From CAYSPG01 sp964432885 (lineage in GTDB: Bacteria; Bacteroidota; Bacteroidia; AKYH767-A; OLB10): a stretch of 64,000 bases of DNA. The DNA lies in the NCBI GenBank assembly GCA_964432885.1, contig CAYSPG010000013.1:1-64000 (forward strand), in the 5' to 3' direction. Shown here piece after piece: positions 47,301 to 54,214 of this stretch (positions within the stretch are counted from its first letter, which is position 1; the number at the start of each line of letters is the position of its first letter). Below the pieces are notes generated by a model. It did no database searches. It saw only the letters and a program-made list of their open reading frames with translations, and had not been told where the DNA came from. The position numbers and the translations under genes were made by a program.

Positions 47301-49925
47301 AACATCATTGACAATAATTACAGAATCGTCCTTTCTGATTTTCGCAAACGGTTTTTCATCTTCAAAGCTGTAGTAACTTGAAAGCATAATTAGTGAAGGG
47401 CAATCTTCCATTGTATCGCCTTCTCCCGTTTTTAAATTTTTGTATGCAGGGTCTTCCTTAATTAAATCTCTAATAGCAACACCAATTAGTTGACTGCTGA
47501 CTGTAACAGTTATGATTCTGTTGAATGCTGTTGAACTGCTTTTAGGATGTGTCGCAATGTATTTGTCTAAAAGCCTTTTCGCCAAATACTTTGCTAAGTA
47601 TTTATTGTGCAGTGTTTCGTAAAGTGAAAGGTATCGGATTTGAAAACTTCCTTTTGAAGCTTGAAAAATGAAATGTTCTTTAACTCCTTTCTTTAAGTAT
47701 TTTTTGACTGGGATTGAACCATCAGTTATGAGGCGGTTAATTAAAATGCAAATTTCCTTTTGTCTGGATTCTTTAAACTTTTCTACGAGTTCCAAGGAGG
47801 TATTAAATATTGCATATTTAAAATCAAAATTATCTGCAAACAAACTACCCCCTAATGATTCACTATAAAGCAAATCCTTGGTTTTAATTGAATCAACATC
47901 CCCAAGAAAAAGTTTGTCCAAATACATTTCATCCTCTTCCTCTTTTACTCCAATCCAATTTAAGCTTTTGACAATGAGTTTATCAGTTTCGTATAAGTCA
48001 AAATTGATACAGGGGATAGGTCTGAAAATGTGAGGTTCATTATCTTTTGCGAAAAGATTTTGCTTAAATTGCGAAAGGATGCTGTAAACATTCTTTTTTA
48101 ATTTCTCGTGGTATTTTACCCTTTCATCAACAAGGTTTATGATTACTGCTTTTGAGTATTCGCTGATGTAGGGAGAATTTGTTAGATAGAATAAAATCGG
48201 TTGAATATTATCTGTTCTCGGATAAAACTCAAAATCAATAAATATTACACACTTTTTTGCAGCTCGTTTACTTAGCTCTGCTAATAATTCAATATAGATA
48301 TAGGAATCAAGTCCCTTTTCTTTATCAAGTTCTTTGGGCTTGATTGTAGTAATAACCTTTTCATAGAGAAAAAGCATACTAATATACTCGTAGGTTTCTG
48401 GCTCAAATGTTTTACTCGGTAGATTCTCTGTGTCAGTAAGAGAAAAATAAATGTCCTTGTAAAGTTGCTTGTTGTCTGTTCTTACTGGTGCATAGCTTAA
48501 AGTATCTTTTTTCTTTTCAGGCAGAACAATGGACATCATTGTTCCTTCAAAGTAAGAGTTAGTAGTTTTTACAATTCTAATTGCATCCTTAATTGTAGTA
48601 ATTGGTTCAAGAAATGGGACAAGTTTATTTCCATTTTTGGTGAGATATATTTTATCTGAAAAATCGTAAACGATTTTTCCTTGTCCGCTTCTGACTGTCA
48701 ATAGCCCTTTATACCTTCTAACCATATCAATAAGAAAGTATAACCCTCTTGGAAATAGTTCAGGGTGTTCTAATCTTGCATCATATTGATTCCGAGAAGA
48801 TTCAGGATAAAAGGCATATTCTAATATTTGAGTTTCAGGGTTAGGGGTCTTAAATTTTTCAACATTGCCTTCAATTTTTGAATACTCTTGAAATTTTTCT
48901 TTGAGTGTAGAGTGAATACCATCTCCAAAATCAAGAAATGTGAATTCAAGAAATGAACTGTTTTTGAAATTACTTTGATACTTTGATAAATCTGCTTCAC
49001 GCAATTCTTTATATGCTTCAACTTCTTTGGTTGTAAACTTGTCCGCCTTTAGCTTTATATCTTTTATTATTTCTGTTTTATCCTTGTAAAAATCTAAAGT
49101 ATCAGCATCCTTTTCTATTGTGAACTGATTGATAAAATTTTGTCCTTTAGCTTTGTAGTCTTCCCATTTATTATGAAGTGAAAGGGCAAAATAACATTCT
49201 TCAATTCCTTTGTTTTTATCAGAAATGTTAGAATGTATAAGTGAGTTAGCAAATAATTCTTTTGTAATTACATGGCTAATTATTTTGCTTTCAAATGGAG
49301 AGTAGCAATTGAAAGTTTCAAGTCTGTTAACAATGGTTGGGTTTAGGTCAAATGGTCCAACTGTATTTTTTTGGTTGATAGTTTTATTGCCGCTTATAAC
49401 ATCTGTAAAAGTATTTGCTACGGCACTCGGAATTTTTTCAGAACTAATAACTGTGAAAGGAATAACTAAATGTCCGAATAGCTCTGTGACATCATCACCT
49501 TTCGTATTGTAACCTTCAACTACATTTTGAAAACTCGTTGATTTTAGTCCAATAAAATCAAGCATGCCCCAAACACGCAAAAGAAAAATGCTTCTGTTTT
49601 TTCTTCGGTTTATTCTTTCGGAATTATCGCTGTCAAGTATTTTTCTTACACTTATTAGGTCTTCCTTTTCCCGATAAAGCCCAGCATCAAAAATGTTGTA
49701 AGGGAACGGTAGCCAAACATCAACTTTTTTTTCTTCGTTAGCAACATTTCTAATCCATGCAAATAAGAATGCAATTTCTTCTGTATTTACCCATTCCACT
49801 AAAGATAAGTCAAAAATAATTTCATCAGAATTGTTGGCAAATGATTTCTCCCAGTATTCAGAGATTACTTCGTCTAAATGTGTTTGACAAAATTTTGTGT
49901 TAAATAATATTCTTACTGTGGCCAT
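44373..49925 (-). CDS. 1850-aa multidomain protein: STAS, GHKL ATPase, two phosphoribosyltransferase-like domains, GHKL ATPase
   Basis: Residues about 1-75 look like a STAS/anti-anti-sigma domain (DEIIFDLSLVEWVNTEEIAF). A GHKL ATPase follows with N-box KELFANSLIHS (about 221-231), G1 box FLDFGDGI (about 327-334) and a later RGLYFLIDMVRRYKGLL. A PRTase signature VIIVNDVISTGSL lies at about 867-879 and a second, ILIFDSGALTGESL, at about 1178-1191. A CPFCEEL knuckle is at about 1278. The 1300-1680 stretch is helical. A second GHKL-like domain ends the protein (GLVELLINAAKRDENEN, about 1752-1768, then a degraded G2). No signal peptide or TM segment is seen. I know no named protein with this order. 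With its two partners it suggests a nucleotide-linked sensor of a defence or stress system. Confidence 0.75.
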   Translation of the reverse strand: MATVRILFNTKFCQTHLDEVISEYWEKSFANNSDEIIFDLSLVEWVNTEEIAFLFAWIRNVANEEKKVDVWLPFPYNIFDAGLYREKEDLISVRKILDSDNSERINRRKNRSIFLLRVWGMLDFIGLKSTSFQNVVEGYNTKGDDVTELFGHLVIPFTVISSEKIPSAVANTFTDVISGNKTINQKNTVGPFDLNPTIVNRLETFNCYSPFESKIISHVITKELFANSLIHSNISDKNKGIEECYFALSLHNKWEDYKAKGQNFINQFTIEKDADTLDFYKDKTEIIKDIKLKADKFTTKEVEAYKELREADLSKYQSNFKNSSFLEFTFLDFGDGIHSTLKEKFQEYSKIEGNVEKFKTPNPETQILEYAFYPESSRNQYDARLEHPELFPRGLYFLIDMVRRYKGLLTVRSGQGKIVYDFSDKIYLTKNGNKLVPFLEPITTIKDAIRIVKTTNSYFEGTMMSIVLPEKKKDTLSYAPVRTDNKQLYKDIYFSLTDTENLPSKTFEPETYEYISMLFLYEKVITTIKPKELDKEKGLDSYIYIELLAELSKRAAKKCVIFIDFEFYPRTDNIQPILFYLTNSPYISEYSKAVIINLVDERVKYHEKLKKNVYSILSQFKQNLFAKDNEPHIFRPIPCINFDLYETDKLIVKSLNWIGVKEEEDEMYLDKLFLGDVDSIKTKDLLYSESLGGSLFADNFDFKYAIFNTSLELVEKFKESRQKEICILINRLITDGSIPVKKYLKKGVKEHFIFQASKGSFQIRYLSLYETLHNKYLAKYLAKRLLDKYIATHPKSSSTAFNRIITVTVSSQLIGVAIRDLIKEDPAYKNLKTGEGDTMEDCPSLIMLSSYYSFEDEKPFAKIRKDDSVIIVNDVISTGSLVSNLIEKIGKKEALIKAVMSITDCRIEKINGEEEDDCEFEKLKNEPLFTLVGYPEKEIEIRKYKRKDFTIQVLSKACNKVFKETDIDIKRINPLLNTVVELSDEYAEKQRILFEDPNELLPIKDEELELYQSKFFKIGHFEQNISHNGYLTNMRPLFSDNEGKRIIQEIKSKIDKDYETKLYNRNIDDATKLFSIISLAEQLESKNLSKLITVDIKDKLAELTKEGDSKFVGKYNYKPNFIFYPIFSGIENFSHKQFNEVFKTPEENIIGLQRFDTDKGWRFPFPPKRFNNITKGKHILIFDSGALTGESLVQMIDSISFLDVARIDVISVIGRIEDYNREFFSRIKALKVKSLNDEYFNESIAELPNRETILKSKVSFSTVNIIFGINFHIPVFSSKSSCPFCEELAELNSYQDKYSDQNFPTATKTYIDKRRQEEICRIDLNHEPNSKPPEYIPYTEINSKNEKVYDIVSIFLMRDKLGKIDSYRFYKEYYRPFDEKIIEHFDETDIFNKREVLREIELILICILHEPKLFKVHKDLLVNIHDKCKEIITDILSGRHDINDFVFKWSKYSIVRLAALYFAPTLHKRETLETIFNFSDEDESGLNYLSYILVKNLKPLKNADFNKAFKTSLIAMDDIFQKEEVKGVYKKKKVKEVIRKVVRYIEPVNTEDVNQALYSLKIFFKNEHSNSNHDELIRLISDLKISIGSKVVTEDIDNIKNSIIEIWKIIDDKVYSNIKTIKKHKIHCENPKKIYINLVDGEHSVYQVLEDLEQKYTVFKELVDVEDSDFTERVTAILNFKNVLINDLQLRHFLTDKWFNQFSTRYICFLEDCIAAALEHESVTTEIANRKSFTVAPIPATNSLVNGHSDFLVFGLVELLINAAKRDENENAILDFEISEDENGIVTLLIKQDKPFIQNEGNHYSGIEKEIKPIFEMFCGKENVYFPSPSHQSESFIVKIVFNKKPLEDK

Positions 49926-50010
49926 TTAATTTCTATAATGATTATTTTGTCTTGCAAAGTAAAAAGATAACTTCAGATTCAGATGTTAGCACTATCATTT
50001 GGGCGGTAGG

Positions 50011-50076
50011 GCAAAAGCAAATGTGAAGCAACTGTGTGTTGGCTGGTGGGTGGCGTTGCTTCTCTTTTGCTTTTGC
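50011..50076. repeat. Boundary hairpin B (left of attC 7)
   Basis: GCAAAAGCAAATGTGAAGCA... pairs with the arm at 50055-50076 (GTTGCTTCTCTTTTGCTTTT...), broken only by two T-T mismatches at TGTG/CTCT. It is a clear compensatory partner of 4353-4418 (AAAATAAAA changed to AAAGCAAA on both arms). Confidence 0.85.
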
Positions 50077-50164
50077 GAAGGATAGCAAACACGGCTTGTC
50101 CGAAAATTGGTTGTCTGTTCATTTAATGTCTGTCTGTTAGGTTACGCACTGTCGCCATAGCATG

Positions 50165-50379
50165 ACCGATAACACGGAGGGGCTTAACGAAGTTTTATTT
50201 TTAAGGAGAAATAGCTTGACTGTTTATTCAAAAAAAATGCAACAGAATGATAAAGTTTTTTTGCCTTGATGTTAGGTTGCATTTTTTTTGAGCAAGCACG
50301 AAGATAATTAGAATTCCATAGACAAGAAATAGTGCGCAGACCTTAAAAATAATATTTCGTTAAGCTTGATGTTATGCGA
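50165..50379 (+). other. attC-like recombination site 7
   Basis: The left box ACCGATAAC (50165) matches the unusual right box of site 6 (GTTATCGGT). The right box GTTATGCGA is at 50371. The stem GGGGCTTAACGAAG... pairs with ...TTTCGTTAAGCTT. The nested hairpin is ATGCAAC / GTTGCAT. Its AA replaces GG of other sites in GGGCTTGGCG, and the partner strand changes to TT accordingly. Confidence 0.9.
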
Positions 50380-51041
50380 TAGTTTTGCTTCAGTGTGGCT
50401 ATAGTGTCCAACGTGCCATGCCATGTGTTAACCTCTTTCCAAAATGGGCTATTTTGTTTAATTCCCAATTAACGAAGTAGCCCGAATAACAAAGTCAACA
50501 CTGTGGCTGGCTTACAAATTTCTTTGCCCGTCCCGCTACCGGTCACTGCCCACCTAACCCACTTCCCACAAGGGACGGTTAAGCTACCGCATTAATCAGG
50601 CAATGCACACTCACCAAGTCATCAGGCAGCAATTCTCTAAACACATGTTGAAAAATTTTTGCGGCAAAAACACACAAAAAGTCAAAAAAAACCGCTAACT
50701 TTATGCAACTCATGCTTGACAGCATTACAATCAAACACTGTATCGCCTTTATGTAAAAACTTTTCCAACAGTCTCTACAGTGCCTGATTGGTTGATTTGA
50801 AAAAAATCAACTGTTGCATAAAAAAATTTTACTCCCCTTTACAATATTGCCGCCTGATTCCGCTGCCTAAAAAGTGCTATTGACGCAAAGAAATTGCACA
50901 CAGAAAGAAAATTTCGCATAACGTTTTGCAGATTTGCGATGGGCGGGATTTTTACCACTGAACTTTATACGGAGCACAAAACTTTCGGCTACCACTAAAC
51001 TGTCTGCGGAGAACGGAACCCCGCCTATTGCAAATGTGCTG
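50372..51041 (+). mobile_element. Cassette 7 (670 bp): no recognisable gene
   Basis: The stretch between sites 7 and 8 has no ORF I can support. It contains two small hairpins (GGGCTA...TAGCCC near 50450-50490, and GTTGATTT / AAATCAAC near 50791-50812) and an AT-rich tail. It may encode an RNA or be a remnant. Confidence 0.6.
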
Positions 51042-51049
51042 TTATCAGC
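50914..51049 (+). other. attC-like recombination site 8 (short form, variant stem)
   Basis: The left box TCGCATAAC (50914) matches site 7; the right box GTTATCAGC is at 51041. The stem is GCAGATTTGCGATGGGCGGG with CCGCCTATTGCAAATGTGC, different from sites 1-7 and shared with site 9. Confidence 0.85.
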
Positions 51050-51122
51050 TGCCCTTCTGTCTGTCCGAAGTGGTGTTGGTTGGGTTTTGTCGGGTATGAA
51101 TGCACTGTCCCCGTGCGGTTGC

Positions 51123-51187
51123 TTGCACTCTCTTTTGCTTTTGCTGCGTTTGCCTGTGTGGGGTGGCAAACGCAAATGTGAGTGCAA
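51123..51187. repeat. Boundary hairpin B (right of attC 8)
   Basis: TTGCACTCTCTTTTGC plus GCGTTTGCC pair with GGCAAACGC plus AAATGTGAGTGCAA, with the T-T mismatch zone conserved. It is preceded by CCGTGCGGTTGC. Confidence 0.8.
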
Positions 51188-51216
51188 AGGCGTGGGCTTT
51201 AGATGCACTGTCTGTT

Positions 51217-51384
51217 TAATTTGCAGTATGCTGTTTCCTTTTGTAATTATGTTGTTTTCTTTTTGCAGTTGCATTTTTCTACTTTGCAGTTTTGTTTTTC
51301 TAAAGTAAAGTTGCTCGTTTTCAGTTGTCAGTAAGCAATAAACTTGTTGCAGTTTAACTTTTATAAAGTTAAGTAGTTGTTTTC
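51217..51384. repeat. Degenerate 21-bp tandem repeat array (8 units)
   Basis: Eight exact 21-bp steps start at 51217, 51238, 51259, 51280, 51301, 51322, 51343 and 51364. On the plus strand units read ctttttgcagttgcattttt, tactttgcagttttgttttt, taaagtaaagttgctcgttt. On the minus strand one frame stays open as heptads such as RKTKLQS, RKMQLQK. Confidence 0.85.
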
Positions 51385-51392
51385 TCAAATAA

Positions 51393-51432
51393 AAACAGGT
51401 TTCTCCAAAAATAGGGAGGGAGAAACCTGTTT
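51393..51432 (-). terminator. Terminator of the 248-aa gene
   Basis: AAACAGGTTTCTCC and GGAGAAACCTGTTT pair perfectly (14 bp), 22 bp after the stop on the minus strand, followed by TTTTTATTT on that strand. Confidence 0.8.
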
Positions 51433-51454
51433 AATATTAGTCGTGTGCTATTTG

Positions 51455-52201
51455 TTATGGCTTTACTTTGGTAAATTTTAGTCCGCTTACTTGTTTGTAT
51501 TGTGGACTTGTAGCACCGAATACGGATTTTACATAGCTTTTTACATCGCCTGCTAAGTCAACCAGTCCTGTGCTTTCTGCATATAATATAGTGTTACGAT
51601 TTATTCTTGCATTGCTTACTGGTGTGTATGCGTTTACGGCTGTTGTGTTTGTTGTCCGCATTGTGTTTAGGGTTGCTGTAAGTCCTGCAACGGCTAATTC
51701 GGGTTCGTTTGGAATGTATGCAGGTTGTGCCGCCAAAAGTTGTATGAGTTTGTCTAAGTTTTCTATTCGTTGGTCAAAACTCATTTGTGATGCTGAAATG
51801 TTTTTGGTGGTTTCTTCTGCTGGTGCTAATGGATTTGGTGCAGGTGCATCATTTTTAGGCGTTGCTCTTTTTCCTTGTAATTTCCGTGCAATGGTTTTTA
51901 CATCTGCTTTTACTTGTTTGCTCACATCGCTTGCATCGGCTGCATTTACTACTCTTGTAATAAGTTTGCTCAATGGTGAAAATGCTGCTTCCCTTGCGTT
52001 GATGGCATTGGTGTAGGCAGGAAGTAGTGTGTTAATGTTTGCCAAAGCTGCTAAAGCGTTGGTGTGAATGGTTGATAAAGCCGCTATTGCTATGGCTGCT
52101 TTGCTTGGGTTGTAGCTTGCACCATATCCAGTGCAGAATGAGATTAGGTCTTCAAAGTTGGCTACATTCTTTGCGTGACCAGTTTCAGTTGTTGATGCCA
52201 T
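51455..52201 (-). CDS. Uncharacterised 248-aa protein (paralogue of 21805-22551)
   Basis: This protein has the same length as its paralogue and the same first 30 or so residues (starting MASTTETGHAKNVANFEDLI), the same SPLSKLITRVVNA and ARKLQGKRA segments, and the same SASQMSFD and SPQYKQVS endings. Divergence is spread evenly, as expected for an old duplicate under selection rather than a recent copy. It lies last in the cassette-8 gene row, 91 bp after the P-type ATPase gene, and points toward a terminator and a 21-bp repeat array. No HTH gene accompanies it here. Function is not recognised. Confidence 0.75.
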   Translation of the reverse strand: MASTTETGHAKNVANFEDLISFCTGYGASYNPSKAAIAIAALSTIHTNALAALANINTLLPAYTNAINAREAAFSPLSKLITRVVNAADASDVSKQVKADVKTIARKLQGKRATPKNDAPAPNPLAPAEETTKNISASQMSFDQRIENLDKLIQLLAAQPAYIPNEPELAVAGLTATLNTMRTTNTTAVNAYTPVSNARINRNTILYAESTGLVDLAGDVKSYVKSVFGATSPQYKQVSGLKFTKVKP

Positions 52202-52291
52202 AATTAAATTATTTTTGGGTTAGTAAATATTGATTTGATTTTGTGAAGCAAATTTAAAGGAAATTCTTTTTTACAGAAAATTTTTATCGTA

Positions 52292-54193
52292 TCAATTGCT
52301 TGCAATTGTATTTTCAAATTTCATCAAATTTAAACTTGTCAAAATTACAATTAGTGTTACTCCTACATCTGCTGCTATGGCAAAAACTAAATTGCTGTAA
52401 CCTATAAATGCAAGTGTAATGAATATAAGTTTTACCGCTATTGCTCCGATGGTGTTGAATTTTATTCTGCGTAATGTTTTTTGACTTAACCGAATTAAAA
52501 AAGGGATGAGTGAAAGTTTATCATTCATCAATGCAATGTTTGCGGTTTCAATTGCTGTGTCGCTTCCTGCTGCTCCCATTGCTATGCCTACGGTGCTTTG
52601 TGCCAATGCTGGTGCATCGTTTATGCCATCGCCTACCATTGCTACAAATTTATATTGTTGCAAAAGTTCTTTAATTTTTTCAGCTTTGTTTTCGGGTAAA
52701 AGATTTCCGAATATTTTTTTGATGCCTACTTGTTGGGCTACATAGTTTGCTGCTTTTTCGTGGTCGCCTGTAAGCATAATAGGTTCTATGTTCATTGCTT
52801 CTATTTCTTTTAATGCTGCTGCACTGTCGGGTTTTATTTCGTCCATTAAACCAATAACACCTGCCACACCTTCGCCAAAACTTACTACTACGCTTGTTTT
52901 GCCTTGTGCTGAAAGTTCTGCTACAATTTTCTCGGCTTCTTTGTCAACGGGTTGATGTTCTTTTATGAAATCTAACTTGCCTACATAAATTGTTTCGTCT
53001 TCACACACCAAACATTTTGCGGTTGCTCCTTTGCCCATAATGCTTTTGAAACCTTCGGTTTTGTGTGGTTCAAATCCTTCTTTTTTGCTTGCATCTACTA
53101 TCGCTTGTGCCAATGGGTGTTCGCTAAATATTTCTGCTCCTGCGGTGCAAGCCAACAATTCTTCTCGGCTTGTTCCGTTTAAAGGAAACACATCTGATAC
53201 GATTGGATTTCCGAAAGTGATGGTTCGTGTTTTATCTAATGCAATTGCTTTTATTGATGCCAATGCTTCGATGTATTTTCCGCCTTTTACTAATGCTCCT
53301 TTTGCTGATGCGTTGCCTATGGCTGCATAGATGGCAACTGGTGTAGATATAACCAATGCACAAGGACAAGCGATAACCAAAAGTGTAATTGCCTGTTGTA
53401 ACCAATGATTAAAATCTAATTGCATTACAAATACTGGAATAACAAAAACTAAAATTGAGAGCAAAAGCATTACTGGTGTATAATATTTTGCAAATTGCTG
53501 AATGAATTTTTGTGTTTCGCTTTTGTTTGCCGATGCTTCAAAGGTGAGGCGAATGATTTTTGAGAAGGTGGTATCAACAGAAAGTTTGGTGGTTTCCATT
53601 TCTATGAAGCCATTCATATTAAGAGTTCCTGCAAAAAGATTGTCTCCTTTTCGTTTGTCTTTTGCAATGGGTTCGCCTGTGATGGCGGCTTCATCAACCA
53701 TTGTTTCGCCTGAAATAATTTTGCCGTCAAGCGGTATCATTTCACCTGCTTTCACCTGAATGATTGTTCCGACTGCAATTTTATCAATGGTAACATTTTC
53801 ATTTTGTGATTTGACAAATGCGGTCTTTGGTGCTTTGCTTACTAATTCATCTAATGCAGATTTTGAATTTTCTATTCCAATATCTTCTAAGCGTTCACCC
53901 AACACATACAACACAACCAAAACTGCTGCTTCGGGAAATTCTTTAAGATAGAATGCCCCGATTACTGCAATTAGCATGAGTAAATTGATGTTGCTGAATT
54001 GGAGTTTGAAGATTGCTTTTACTCCGTTCCATAAAACATTGTAGCCAATGCCTAAAATGAAAATGGCGAAAACAAAAGGTGCATAAGGCATTGGTATATG
54101 TATGCCGATGATGGATAAAACTTCTAAGGCAACCACAATTGTGATTGCCGAAAGAAGAAAGAGAAATTTTTTGTCGTTGATTGGAAGTTTCAT
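52292..54193 (-). CDS. P1B-type heavy-metal ATPase (zinc/cadmium type), with altered DKTGT motif
   Basis: The 633-aa protein lacks an N-terminal metal-binding domain. It has the TM6 metal motif ACPCALV, the actuator TGEP, the HP motif SEHPLAQA, MVGDGINDAPAL and a late ADVGVTLIVILTSLNLMK with the Asp typical of Zn/Cd/Pb exporters. The phosphorylation site reads LDKTRTIT instead of DKTGT: Asp320 is kept but the invariant Gly is Arg323 (codon cga; one change from gga). This would be expected to harm catalysis. It is 21 bp from the adaptor gene and in the same operon. Confidence 0.9.
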   Translation of the reverse strand: MKLPINDKKFLFLLSAITIVVALEVLSIIGIHIPMPYAPFVFAIFILGIGYNVLWNGVKAIFKLQFSNINLLMLIAVIGAFYLKEFPEAAVLVVLYVLGERLEDIGIENSKSALDELVSKAPKTAFVKSQNENVTIDKIAVGTIIQVKAGEMIPLDGKIISGETMVDEAAITGEPIAKDKRKGDNLFAGTLNMNGFIEMETTKLSVDTTFSKIIRLTFEASANKSETQKFIQQFAKYYTPVMLLLSILVFVIPVFVMQLDFNHWLQQAITLLVIACPCALVISTPVAIYAAIGNASAKGALVKGGKYIEALASIKAIALDKTRTITFGNPIVSDVFPLNGTSREELLACTAGAEIFSEHPLAQAIVDASKKEGFEPHKTEGFKSIMGKGATAKCLVCEDETIYVGKLDFIKEHQPVDKEAEKIVAELSAQGKTSVVVSFGEGVAGVIGLMDEIKPDSAAALKEIEAMNIEPIMLTGDHEKAANYVAQQVGIKKIFGNLLPENKAEKIKELLQQYKFVAMVGDGINDAPALAQSTVGIAMGAAGSDTAIETANIALMNDKLSLIPFLIRLSQKTLRRIKFNTIGAIAVKLIFITLAFIGYSNLVFAIAADVGVTLIVILTSLNLMKFENTIASN

Positions 54194-54214
54194 TTTTGAA
54201 AATATTTTAGGTGA

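Larger units (their letters stand above)
42362..50371 (+). mobile_element. Cassette 6 (8.0 kb): PRTase/GHKL conflict system
   Basis: This lies between sites 6 and 7 and holds a single tight three-gene operon on the minus strand. Confidence 0.7.
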
